From Acidobacteriota bacterium (lineage in GTDB: Bacteria; Acidobacteriota; Terriglobia; UBA7540), in contig CADDZJ010000018.1 of assembly GCA_902812415.1 (NCBI GenBank), positions 1-50,217 on the forward strand: DNA of 50,217 nt. Reading direction: 5' to 3'. The notes beneath the pieces are model-generated. The model was not told the DNA's origin, did no database searches, and worked only from the letters and a program-made list of their open reading frames with translations. This document shows, piece after piece, positions 41,061 to 48,601 of this stretch (positions are counted from its first letter, which is position 1; each line of letters starts with the position of its first letter). A program made the translations under genes and the position numbers.

Positions 41061-42284
41061 ATGGCATTGAAGGATTCCTACATTGCGGCGTTGGACCTGG
41101 GCAGCGCGAAGACCTGCGCCCTGGTGTGCGAGCCCGTGGAGAACGGCCGACTGCGGATGGCGGGGTTTGGAGTCGCCGAATCCAGGGGTTGGCGGCGCGG
41201 CACCATCGTGAACCTGGACTCGGCATTGCTTTCCATCAAGAAGGCTGTGGAGACGGCTGAAGACGCTGCGGGTGTGCCCATTGATAATGCCTATCTCGGA
41301 GTCGGCGGCCCTCACATCCAGGGTATCAATTCCAGGGGAGGCCTCAATCTGGAAAAGTCGCCTCAGGCGGCGCGCGAGGTGACGCATGAGGACGTGCGCA
41401 GGGTCTTTGAGGCGGCGCAGGCAGTGAGTTTGCCGCCAGACCGGAAAGTGATCTATGCCGAGAGGCAGGAATATCTGCTCGACTCGCAGAACGGTATCCG
41501 AAATCCCGTAGGCATGGTCGGCTCGCGGCTGGAAGTGAGCGTTCATCTTGTGACGGCCTCCACAGTGGCCCACGAGAATGCGGTGGCGGCGGTGAACCGC
41601 GTGGGCATCATGGTGAATGAGACGATCTTTGAGGCTTTGGCTGCGGCTGACGCCTGCCTGACGCCCGATGAGCGCGAACTGGGCGTGGCGCTGATCGATA
41701 TTGGAGGCGGAAGTTCGAACCTCATTATCTATCATGAAGGCAGCGTCTGGTCGAGCAGCGTCATTCCCATTGGCGGGGATCATTTCACCAATGACATTGC
41801 GGTGGGTCTGCGCACGCCGATTCCGGAAGCCGAGAAGATGAAAGTGGCCTGGGGGCGGCGCGATCCCTCGGAATCGGACGAAGCGCCGCTTGAGGTGGCG
41901 AGCGTTGGGGAGCGCCCGTCGCGCACGGTCAACTATGCGATGCTGCGGGAGATTATCGAACCTCGAATCCAGGAACTCCTGGAGTTGATTGCGAAGGAGT
42001 TGGAAAATTCTGGTTTACAAAGACAGTTGGGTGGCGGTATTGTCCTGACAGGCGGCGGCGGAAAGCTGGGAGGATTGGTGAGCGCGGCGGAGCGAGCGTT
42101 GGATTTGCCGGTGCGGCTTGGCCAGCCCTATGGCCTCGAAGCCATGGGCGATACGCTTCCTGATGCGGCGTATTCCACGGTGGTGGGCCTTGCGATTCAG
42201 GGCTATCGCCTGCGCATGCTCCATGGCTCGCGCAGCGCGGGGCTGACGGGCAGGCTTTGGGGCATCTTTCGAGGGAAGGGGTAG
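41061..42284 (+). CDS. ftsA: Cell division protein FtsA
   Basis: Actin-like ATPase that anchors FtsZ filaments to the membrane. The 407-residue protein begins [16 protein letters not shown] (phosphate 1 motif), has the 1C domain (about 85-165), the [14 protein letters not shown] phosphate 2 motif, and the adenosine motif [13 protein letters not shown]. It ends in a short amphipathic basic helix ([12 protein letters not shown]) suitable for membrane targeting. FtsA and FtsZ lie 22 nt apart in the usual order. The 1C domain distinguishes it from MreB and EutJ-like proteins. Confidence 0.95.
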   Translation: MALKDSYIAALDLGSAKTCALVCEPVENGRLRMAGFGVAESRGWRRGTIVNLDSALLSIKKAVETAEDAAGVPIDNAYLGVGGPHIQGINSRGGLNLEKSPQAAREVTHEDVRRVFEAAQAVSLPPDRKVIYAERQEYLLDSQNGIRNPVGMVGSRLEVSVHLVTASTVAHENAVAAVNRVGIMVNETIFEALAAADACLTPDERELGVALIDIGGGSSNLIIYHEGSVWSSSVIPIGGDHFTNDIAVGLRTPIPEAEKMKVAWGRRDPSESDEAPLEVASVGERPSRTVNYAMLREIIEPRIQELLELIAKELENSGLQRQLGGGIVLTGGGGKLGGLVSAAERALDLPVRLGQPYGLEAMGDTLPDAAYSTVVGLAIQGYRLRMLHGSRSAGLTGRLWGIFRGKG

Positions 42285-42306
42285 ACACCCGTTTGGAGGA
42301 CCCAGC

Positions 42307-43491
42307 ATGGCGAATGAAAACGGCAGCGGGAATCTGAGAGTGGATTTCTCCGACGAATTGCGTCGCGGCGCGAAGATCAAGGTGATCGGCGTCGGCGGGG
42401 GCGGCGGTAATGCGGTGAATCGCATGATCGACGCCAAGGTGGAAGGCGTTGAATTCTGCGTGGCCAATACCGACCTTCAGGCTTTGAGCGTCTCGATGGC
42501 GCCCATCAAGATTCAACTGGGCGCCAAGCTGACCAAGGGATTGGGAGCGGGAGCGAATCCTGAGATCGGGCGCCAGGCCGCGTTGGAAGATACCGACAAG
42601 ATCCTCGACGTGCTGGACGGCGCCGACATGGTCTTCATCACCGCCGGTCTCGGCGGCGGCACGGGCACCGGAGGCGCGCCGATTGTGGCCGGCCTCGCCC
42701 GCGAGTTGAACGCGCTGACGGTGGCGGTGGTGACCAAGCCCTTTGCCTTTGAGGGCAAGCGCCGCATGGCCCAGGCGGAAATGGGGCTCGCCGAACTCGG
42801 CGAGGCGGTGGATACGGTCATCTGCATTCCCAACGAGCGCCTGATGCAGTTTGTGGATAAGAACACCAGCTTCTTTGAGGCGTTTCGCATTGCGGATGAC
42901 ATCCTGCGCCAGGGCGTTCAGGGCATCTCCGACATCATCACCATCACCGGCATCATCAACCGCGACTTCGCTGACATCAAGACGATCATGCAGGGCATGG
43001 GATATGCGGTGATGGGTACGGCGTCGGCGAGCGGCGAGAACCGCGCGGTGGAGGCCACGAATCGCGCTATTTCAAGCCCCCTGCTCGAAGACGCCTCGAT
43101 CAACGGCGCGCAAGGCATTCTGTTGAATATCACCGGCTCCAGCAAGCTGACTCTGCACGAAGTCCACGCGGCTTCGACCATCGTTCAGCAGGCTGCGGCG
43201 GAGAACGCCAACATCATCTTCGGCGCGGTGCACGACGAAGCGATGGGCCATGAGGTGAAAGTCACCGTGATCGCCACGGGCATCAAGAGCGATCGCCTCA
43301 CTTCGCTGCCCCGGCCGGCGGTTTCGAACGCTGCGAGCGCTGCGCAACACCAGACGCTGAAGGCCGCGGCGCCGAAGAGGGACAAGCTGCCCATCGAGGC
43401 CGACGCCCGGGGGATGGCGCACGAATTGCCGGCGGATGATTATGAGGTGCCGGCGTTCATGCGCCGCAAGAAGGTGGAAACCTCCCAGTAA
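42307..43491 (+). CDS. ftsZ: Cell division GTPase FtsZ
   Basis: Tubulin-like GTPase forming the Z ring. The 394 residues include the GTP-binding [14 protein letters not shown] (about 27-40) and the tubulin signature [10 protein letters not shown] (about 117-126). The T7 loop [11 protein letters not shown] follows, with the catalytic Asp residues, then a variable linker and the C-terminal conserved peptide [13 protein letters not shown] that binds FtsA. A good GGAGG box lies about 8 nt upstream of ATG 42307. The stop codon TAA shares its last A with the ATG of the next gene (TAATG), so a JAMM peptidase is translationally coupled to ftsZ. Confidence 0.97.
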   Translation: MANENGSGNLRVDFSDELRRGAKIKVIGVGGGGGNAVNRMIDAKVEGVEFCVANTDLQALSVSMAPIKIQLGAKLTKGLGAGANPEIGRQAALEDTDKILDVLDGADMVFITAGLGGGTGTGGAPIVAGLARELNALTVAVVTKPFAFEGKRRMAQAEMGLAELGEAVDTVICIPNERLMQFVDKNTSFFEAFRIADDILRQGVQGISDIITITGIINRDFADIKTIMQGMGYAVMGTASASGENRAVEATNRAISSPLLEDASINGAQGILLNITGSSKLTLHEVHAASTIVQQAAAENANIIFGAVHDEAMGHEVKVTVIATGIKSDRLTSLPRPAVSNAASAAQHQTLKAAAPKRDKLPIEADARGMAHELPADDYEVPAFMRRKKVETSQ

Positions 43492-43898
43492 TGGCCGGGC
43501 GGGTCAGGGTGCGCGCCGCCGTCCTCGATGCGATGCTCGCGCAGGCGCGCGCCGAGCGGCCCCGCGAGTGTTGCGGCCTGCTTGCGGGCGCGCAGGGCGT
43601 CATTTCGGAAATCCTTCCCGCTTCCAATCAACTCAAGTCCGAGACCGAGTATTTCATTCCCCCGCAGGAATTGATCGCCGCGTTGCGCTCCATCCGCGAG
43701 CGCCGCCTTGCTCATCTGGGGATTTATCACTCTCATCCCCGCAGCGAGAACATCCCTTCCCACCGCGATATTCAGGAAGCCAACTATCCTTCGTGCGTCT
43801 ATTTCATCATTTCACCGCATGCCGCAGCGCGCGCCATTCGAGCCTTTGAGATTCGCAACGGTGAGGCAAGAGAAGTTGAAATTGAGGCGGTGAAATAG
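43491..43898 (+). CDS. M67-family metallopeptidase (JAMM/MPN+ domain) coupled to ftsZ
   Basis: A 135-residue stand-alone JAMM protein with all catalytic residues: Glu in RPRECCGLL (about residue 23), HSHP (about 78-81) and S-x2-D in SHRD (about 88-91), giving the E...HxHx7Sx2D zinc site. Bacterial M67 peptidases of this size remove C-terminal tails from ubiquitin-like sulfur carriers such as ThiS-related proteins, and are usually next to cysteine or molybdopterin genes. Here no such gene is nearby; instead its ATG overlaps the ftsZ stop (TAATG). A role linked to division is an inference from this coupling alone. No ubiquitin-like protein is seen in the window. Confidence 0.9.
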   Translation: MAGRVRVRAAVLDAMLAQARAERPRECCGLLAGAQGVISEILPASNQLKSETEYFIPPQELIAALRSIRERRLAHLGIYHSHPRSENIPSHRDIQEANYPSCVYFIISPHAAARAIRAFEIRNGEAREVEIEAVK

Positions 43899-43913
43899 GT
43901 TGAGTCCTCCGCC

Positions 43914-43943
43914 AATCATTCTGAGCGATGGCTAAGAACCGCT
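43914..43943. repeat. GTCATTCTGAG repeat remnant after the dcw cluster
   Basis: CATTCTGAGCGATGGCTAAG followed by AACCGCT is a short degenerate left arm. No right arm is visible. Confidence 0.4.
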
Positions 43944-43964
43944 GTTGGGATTAGCCACCCTGAT

Positions 43965-43995
43965 CGCATACATCGCAAGAAGCGCGATGTATGCG
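43965..43995. terminator. 12-bp perfect hairpin between the convergent dcw cluster and Fe-ADH gene
   Basis: CGCATACATCGC (43965-43976) pairs perfectly with GCGATGTATGCG (43984-43995) around a 7-nt loop. The site lies between two convergent genes, where a bidirectional terminator is expected, but there is no U-run on either side. Factor-assisted termination or another palindrome role remains possible. Confidence 0.5.
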
Positions 43996-44011
43996 CTGCC
44001 CATGGCGATCT

Positions 44012-45175
44012 TCAACAACCTCCGATGGCCCCCACCAGCATTTCGCTCATTTCATCAGGCGTCAGTTCGACAGGATTTCCCCGCGTGCTGCTGGCTCGGA
44101 TAGCCTTCTCGACCAGCCCGGGAACATCCTTGAGGGTCATGCCGTATGCGGCGAGCGGCGGGGTCTGGAGCTCACGGCACAGATCCCTCACCCATTCGAC
44201 GCCATCCTCCGCTTGAGCATCCGGTTTGCCGGTCAGAATGCTTGCGATTACCTGATAACGACCGAGCACCTCGCTCTCAGGATTCCGGGCGCGCAATGCC
44301 TTGATGTTGGCCTGCATTCCAGAAGGCAGCAGGGCTGCGCAAAGAGCGCCGTGCGGAGCGTCGAACATTCCCCCGATCGGGCCGGCAAACCCATGCACAA
44401 TGCCGAGGCCGGCATTGGCGAGCGAGAGCCCGCCCAGCAGGGCGGCCAGCGACATATCGGTTCTCGCCTCTGCGCTCGCGCCGTCGTGGTAGGCGCGGCG
44501 GAGCGAGCGGCCAACGCGGCGAAGCCCTTCCAGGCAATATCCATCCGTCAGAGGATTGGCGCGCGAGGAGACGTAAGGCTCAATCAACTGGCTCAGGGCA
44601 TCGCACCCGCTGCTCGCGGTTGCGGCGGGCGGCAGGCCGGAGGTCAACTCGGGATCGACGATCGCGAGCCTGGGCAGCATGTGCGGACTTCGCAAGCTCA
44701 CCTTCACCCGATGTTCGCGCGAGGCCAGAACGGCGTTGCGAGTGACCTCGGAACCCGTGCCCGCCGTGGTCGGAATGGCGATGAAAGGCGCAGACGCTGC
44801 CCGCAAAGGCTGGCCCTTGCCGATCACTTCGAGATAATCCATCAACTCGCCCGGATTTGTGAGCAGCGCGGCAATCGCCTTGCCTGCATCGATCACGCTC
44901 CCTCCGCCGAAGCTCACGACAAAATCGCGCGCCTCTCGCCGCGCCGCTTCAAGGCCGCGGGCGATCATTTCCAGCGTGGGTTCGGATTCAACCGAGAACA
45001 ACGCGCAGCTCACGCCTGTGGCATTGAGCGCTTTCGCCAGCGATTGCGCGCGGTCAGGCGAGCGCCCGGTCACGAGCAGCGCTCGCCGGCCGAACTCTTT
45101 GGCTGCAGGCGCGGCCTGCTTTGTGGTTCCCGCGCCGAAGAGAATGCGACCGGCCGTGGCGAATTCAAATTGCAT
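44012..45175 (-). CDS. Iron-containing alcohol dehydrogenase family protein
   Basis: A 387-residue group III (Fe-type) dehydrogenase: N-terminal NAD(P)-binding domain with VSFGGGSVIDAGKA (about 89-102) and PTTAGTGSEVT (about 134-144), then the helical metal-binding domain. The metal site is atypical. The canonical D-A-x-x-H reads GCDALSQLIEPYV, with Gln in place of the first His, and VHGFAGPIGGMFDAPHG keeps two His but has Gly where many members have a third. So either a subfamily with a different metal environment or altered chemistry is likely. An AAGGAG touches the ATG. It starts 4 nt after the stop of the monooxygenase gene, forming a two-gene operon. Substrate unknown. Confidence 0.88.
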   Translation of the reverse strand: MQFEFATAGRILFGAGTTKQAAPAAKEFGRRALLVTGRSPDRAQSLAKALNATGVSCALFSVESEPTLEMIARGLEAARREARDFVVSFGGGSVIDAGKAIAALLTNPGELMDYLEVIGKGQPLRAASAPFIAIPTTAGTGSEVTRNAVLASREHRVKVSLRSPHMLPRLAIVDPELTSGLPPAATASSGCDALSQLIEPYVSSRANPLTDGYCLEGLRRVGRSLRRAYHDGASAEARTDMSLAALLGGLSLANAGLGIVHGFAGPIGGMFDAPHGALCAALLPSGMQANIKALRARNPESEVLGRYQVIASILTGKPDAQAEDGVEWVRDLCRELQTPPLAAYGMTLKDVPGLVEKAIRASSTRGNPVELTPDEMSEMLVGAIGGC

Positions 45176-45179
45176 CTCC

Positions 45180-45485
45180 TTACCAGCCTTCGTCTGCGGG
45201 GAAGATATTCGTGTACTGAACCCGCGTCCGCTCTTCCGCCATCATGGGAGCAGCGCGATCCTTCCAGGCGTTATAGTGGGCGGTCTCTTTGTGCGCGGCG
45301 GGCGCCCGGCTGTTGCGGTAGACCTCGACGAGTACAAAACGAGTGGGATCGTCGGCCTGCTGCACCACGTCAAAGCGCGCGATTCCCGGCTCCTTCACGC
45401 TGTTGCGGGCATTCTCAATCGTTACCCGCTTGAACTCCTCCACGAACTCAGGTCTCACCCGAACGTGGACATGAACGATATGCAT
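45180..45485 (-). CDS. Antibiotic biosynthesis monooxygenase (ABM) domain protein
   Basis: A 101-residue dimeric alpha-beta barrel protein of the ABM/LsrG-like family: [20 protein letters not shown] (first strand and helix), [21 protein letters not shown] (quoted in part: [14 protein letters not shown]), then [12 protein letters not shown]. Members are cofactor-free quinol monooxygenases, LsrG-type isomerases or heme-degrading enzymes. A GAGGG box lies 6 nt before ATG 45485, and this start removes 14 unrelated residues of the longer frame. Its partner in the operon is the Fe-ADH 4 nt downstream, a combination suggesting oxidation and reduction steps on one small aldehyde, ketone or quinone, which cannot be named. 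Confidence 0.85.
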   Translation of the reverse strand: MHIVHVHVRVRPEFVEEFKRVTIENARNSVKEPGIARFDVVQQADDPTRFVLVEVYRNSRAPAAHKETAHYNAWKDRAAPMMAEERTRVQYTNIFPADEGW

Positions 45486-45615
45486 GGTGTTCCCTCGTCT
45501 TCGTTGTAAGATAGCGCGCCGCAGCATCCGGTCTTCGGCTGCCCGATCCGCATTGGCATTGCCAACCCTCCGGGATTATGGCAGATTGCCTTGTTGCGGA
45601 AAACACTCGCGGCCT

Positions 45616-45692
45616 GTCATTCGGAGCGCAGAATCCCTGCGTTTATCAAGGCGTGAAATGCCGGGATGCTTCGCTACGCTCAGAATGACAGG
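45616..45692. repeat. GTCATTCTGAG palindromic repeat, copy 7 (short form)
   Basis: Left arm TGTCATTCGGAGCGCAGAAT, right arm GGATGCTTCGCTACGCTCAG with AATGACAGG. Outside it, GTTGCGGAAAACACTCGCGG (45585 region) and GACGGGTCTTTCAGCAAC (45697 region) are weak complements, which resemble the outer arms of the long copy at 21751-21935. Confidence 0.75.
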
Positions 45693-45729
45693 CTGGACGG
45701 GTCTTTCAGCAACCGCACCGGCTCAAGCT

Positions 45730-46398
45730 ATGTCCGCTCAGGAAGCTCCAAACCCGCCCAAGACCCGCCCGCGTTTGATCCGGCAAGCCGTCAAGCGCGC
45801 GGCGATCGCGGCGCTCTTCACCGTGATTCTGATGATTCCGCGCCTTCGCCGCCTGCGGAGAAACGTTCGCGCCTGGACCGTCATTCGCATCTGCGCGCTG
45901 GGGCTTGGGGCGTGGCTCACGGGCTGCTTCATCTTCGCGCAGAAGAATGTAGACATTCTACTTCCAGGAATCTTCCTGCTGGCGTTCGGAGCGCTCGTTC
46001 GCGCGCGACCGGAAAAGCGGTCGGTGGATGCCGTCGCTCGGGAGTTTGGCGCTTTGGTGGTGCTGAATGGCGGAGCCTTCATGAACCCTCCCGAGGGCAA
46101 GCTTCTTTCTCACGTGAGCCTCGCCGTGAGTTCCGAGCGGCTGACGATTCTTGGCCCGGACGAAAGGCGGCTTCTGGAGATTCCCATCAGCCGTGTGCGT
46201 GAAATCGTTGCGGCTCCGGCATCCGCCCAGCCTGCCACACCCGTGGATGCCTGGGAGTTCCAAATTCACTGGGATTCCCATGAGGGCCATACGGCGCGCT
46301 TCCGCTATGAGGGTTTTTTTGCGGAGCATCTGGCGCGAATTGCCGAGAGGACGCTGCGCAGCGTATGGAAGAAGGAATTGCCCATTATGAAAGTCTGA
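45730..46398 (+). CDS. Membrane protein of unknown function
   Basis: A 222-residue protein. Its N terminus is polar and basic, followed by three hydrophobic segments (about residues 27-41, 53-73 and 78-93). A soluble C-terminal domain (about 105-220) follows, with alternating beta strands such as HVSLAVSSERLTILG and RRLLEIPISRVREIV. The soluble part is reminiscent of PH-like or GRAM-like membrane-protein domains, but I do not recognise a family. ATG 45730 is used because the longer frame runs through a repeat; no clear ribosome-binding site is present. It is isolated from neighbours by repeats. Confidence 0.65.
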   Translation: MSAQEAPNPPKTRPRLIRQAVKRAAIAALFTVILMIPRLRRLRRNVRAWTVIRICALGLGAWLTGCFIFAQKNVDILLPGIFLLAFGALVRARPEKRSVDAVAREFGALVVLNGGAFMNPPEGKLLSHVSLAVSSERLTILGPDERRLLEIPISRVREIVAAPASAQPATPVDAWEFQIHWDSHEGHTARFRYEGFFAEHLARIAERTLRSVWKKELPIMKV

Positions 46399-46748
46399 AA
46401 GCTTGAATCCTGGGGCCGGCTTCGGCCGTCTTCACGCATTCCCTCTCTTTCACCACTGAGCGCAAAAGCAGGGCGCAGCCGCAAGTCAAGCCAGATTTCA
46501 GATTTCAGATTCCAGATAACCGCCTTCACAAAAACAAGGGCATATGGCTCGCATCACGAAGAATCTTTGCGACGCGAGAAGAAATTTCTCTTGTGGGATG
46601 TCGCTTGTTTTCGTGAGTACTGCTTCTGGAATCTGAAATTTGAAATCTGACTTTGGTTGCGGCGCAGCCGCGCGGCGTCCTCTGTGCTCTCTGTGGTAAA
46701 TCCCCATGATGCCGAACCTGCCGCCCTGAAGAGCGGCGTTCCTTTCCG
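46399..46748. other. Gene-free spacer with an inverted repeat
   Basis: This 350-nt spacer between two convergent genes holds a 25-nt inverted repeat (46492-46516 and 46625-46650), described separately. It ends with a CTCTGTGCTCTCTGTGGTAA segment before the radical SAM stop codon. No gene is seen. Confidence 0.5.
46492..46650. repeat. Inverted repeat with CAGATTTCAGATT-type arms
   Basis: The arms at 46492-46516 (CAGATTTCAGATTTCAGATT then CCAGA) and 46625-46650 (TCTGGAATCTGAAATTTGAA then ATCTGA) are complementary at 24 of 25 positions. GCGCAGCCGC motifs lie outside both arms. The 108-nt centre contains no open frame of note. It resembles a small non-coding mobile element or a long hairpin. Confidence 0.65.
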
Positions 46749-47810
46749 CTAGCGAATGCTATCGCCGGCGAGTCCCCAGAAATCCTTGACGTAATACGAC
46801 GAAATCACGTTCCCGAAGAGGTAGCAGATGCCTTTGCAGTCCGGAATATCCCCATAAAGTTTCCGGCCGCGCGCGAAAACTTTCCTGAAGGAGCCTTCGC
46901 GCAGAAGGTTGCCGCCGATTTTCTTCAAAGGCTCGCAGGGATAGAAAACGTCGCCGTTCGGATAAACGCGGGGGAACATCGTGGGAAAGCACTGGAAATC
47001 GCCGAATTCAAGCAAAGTTCGCAACAGCTTGGGCGTGCCGTTAATGGGCTGCGCCGAGGCGCGGCGACGCTCGATGATTTTTTTCACCAGGGCCTGATAT
47101 TCAGGGTTCTGCCGCAGGCGCAGGTTCGGCATTTTTTCATGCAGGGCCGTCTGCGTGGAAAAGACAAATCCCTGCTCGCGGCAAAATTCCAGAATGCGAT
47201 CAATCTCCCGGATATTCCATTCTTCAATCACTGAGCTGATGGTGATGGACCGCGGGCTGGGCATCCGCGATTTTGCGAGTTCGAGATTCTCCAGCACGCG
47301 CGGAACCACGCCGGATTTTGAGAGCGGAATCTCAGGTTCCGGCGTCAGCGAGTCGAGGCTCACAATCAGGCCGTCGAGCGCTTCAAGCAACCGCTGCCGC
47401 TTATGCAGCAGCGTGCCATTGGTCACCAACAGGACCGAGCGAAACCCGATTTCGCGCTTGGCGGCTTCGACCAGTTCCTGAATATCCACGCGCAACAGAG
47501 GCTCGCCGCCGGTGAAGAGAATGGAATCCGTTTCACGGCGGATGATCCTGAGCAGCCGGATGGTCTGATCGGTGGGCAGTTCCTGGCTAAAAACGTCCGG
47601 CTCCTTCTGAGTGCAATACTTGCATTCCAGGTTGCACTTGTGCGTGGTGTAAAAGACCGCGGCATAAGGCGCCACAATGTTAGTGCGCCGGACCTCGCGA
47701 CGATAAAGATTCTGGAAGTAGTGCCGGAAGTTTTTCCAGACAAACGGATATTGGCGCAGGAGTCCGCGCAGAAGCTGAAGGCCGGAAGGATTTTGGGCCG
47801 AGCTACTCAT
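46749..47810 (-). CDS. Radical SAM protein
   Basis: A 353-residue radical SAM enzyme. The [4Fe-4S] SAM cluster motif C59-NLE-C63-KY-C66 (THKCNLECKYCTQKEP) is followed by the SAM-contacting LFTGGEPLLR and VTNGTLL motifs of the TIM barrel. A C-terminal region with four more Cys (QCFPTMFPRVYPNGDVFYPC and PDCKGICYLFG) looks like a shortened SPASM-type auxiliary-cluster domain. The N terminus has an extra helical segment of about 45 residues. SPASM-type enzymes modify peptides or cofactors; no precursor peptide or obvious substrate gene lies next to it. An AAGGGG lies 15 nt upstream of ATG 47810. Confidence 0.88.
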   Translation of the reverse strand: MSSSAQNPSGLQLLRGLLRQYPFVWKNFRHYFQNLYRREVRRTNIVAPYAAVFYTTHKCNLECKYCTQKEPDVFSQELPTDQTIRLLRIIRRETDSILFTGGEPLLRVDIQELVEAAKREIGFRSVLLVTNGTLLHKRQRLLEALDGLIVSLDSLTPEPEIPLSKSGVVPRVLENLELAKSRMPSPRSITISSVIEEWNIREIDRILEFCREQGFVFSTQTALHEKMPNLRLRQNPEYQALVKKIIERRRASAQPINGTPKLLRTLLEFGDFQCFPTMFPRVYPNGDVFYPCEPLKKIGGNLLREGSFRKVFARGRKLYGDIPDCKGICYLFGNVISSYYVKDFWGLAGDSIR

Positions 47811-48330
47811 TGCATGAATGCCCCTTGCAGGCCGCCGAAAGACTCATCCAGTCTGTCATTCGCAGCCCTTCATCGGTCATCTGGAACTCTTCCCTTGTCA
47901 TTCTGAGCGGAGCGCAGCGAAGCAAAGAATCCCAGTATTGTTTTGAAGGGAATGCAGGAATTCTTCCTTCGTTTCACTCAGGCCCGCCTCCGGCTCCTCA
48001 GAATGACTGACGAAGGGCTCGCTCACAATGACAACATCCGGAATTCTGCAGCAACATCCCAGCAGCTAGAGTATCCGAGCAGAATCTCGGAAGCAAGATG
48101 TTCACCTCCATCGGGCGGTATGAGGGGCGGAAGGGTGATCCCAGCCCGTCGCAGGGGTGCATAAGGCGGCCTGAATCCCTGGCTTAACGATTGATTCTAA
48201 AGCCTGGTTAGGGTTCGATCGGAAACTTTCTTCCCCTCCCCGGTGCGGGGAAGCCCTCGCCGAGGGGCAGGCGGCGGGCGGCGCGGGCGCCATCTCTCCG
48301 GCCTCGGCCGGGGCGGGCGAGGGCGCGGTT
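47811..48330. other. Gene-free region between the radical SAM gene and a remnant ORF
   Basis: It contains a GTCATTCTGAG palindrome (47895-48008) with an outer CTGTCATTCGCAGCCC half-arm at about 47853. A GCAGCAACATCCCAGCAG segment is near 48050, and a G/C-rich stretch rich in GGCGGG repeats lies at 48230-48320. No gene is convincing. Confidence 0.5.
47895..48008. repeat. GTCATTCTGAG palindromic repeat, copy 8
   Basis: Left arm TTGTCATTCTGAGCGGAGCG, then AAGAATCCCAGTATTG; right arm AATGCAGGAATTCTTCCTTC, then CTCCTCAGAATGACTGA. The arms are of different subtypes (GAGCGGAGC and GAGGAGCC). Confidence 0.8.
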
Positions 48331-48561
48331 TCAGCAGGCTCCGCTGTCTGGGAGGGCTGGGCAGCCTTGGCCGCCGCCGAGGCTGCCCAGCCGCAGCAGC
48401 AGCCGAATTTTGGCGTTGATCTGGCGATCCAGCCGCTCCAGTTGCCGGAGCGTCTCCTGCCAGGTCTCGCTGAGCGGATCCATCGGATTCTCCGGCTCGT
48501 CGAGTTCCATCTGCTGCTCGCGCTCAAAGAGCGCCGCTTCCTCGTCGAGCGCCGCGCGCTC
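48331..48561 (-). pseudogene. Probable gene remnant (fragment without start)
   Basis: A 76-codon frame that begins directly after a TAG (48562-48564) and has no start codon or ribosome-binding site at its 5' end. It encodes a strongly amphipathic, Glu-rich helix (ERAALDEEAALFEREQQMEL) followed by RQLERLDRQINAKIRLLLRL. This clean coding-like pattern disappears into low-complexity Gly/Pro-rich sequence at the 3' end. It looks like the middle of a degraded helical gene. An internal Met (about codon 18) could start a short peptide. The overlapping 167-codon frame on the same strand has Arg/Ser-rich, shadow-like composition. Confidence 0.4.
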
Positions 48562-48601
48562 CTACAGTTTGGGCCTTCAGCCTGCCCTATAAGGAGTCGC
48601 G

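Noticed and set aside
43991-45433. 480-codon plus-strand frame opposite the Fe-ADH gene
   Set aside because: Arg/Gln/His-rich shadow of a gene with clear dehydrogenase motifs and a two-gene operon structure on the other strand.
9963-48008. Possible CRISPR array
   Set aside because: The repeats are long imperfect palindromes scattered over 38 kb with no regular short spacers, and no cas gene is present.
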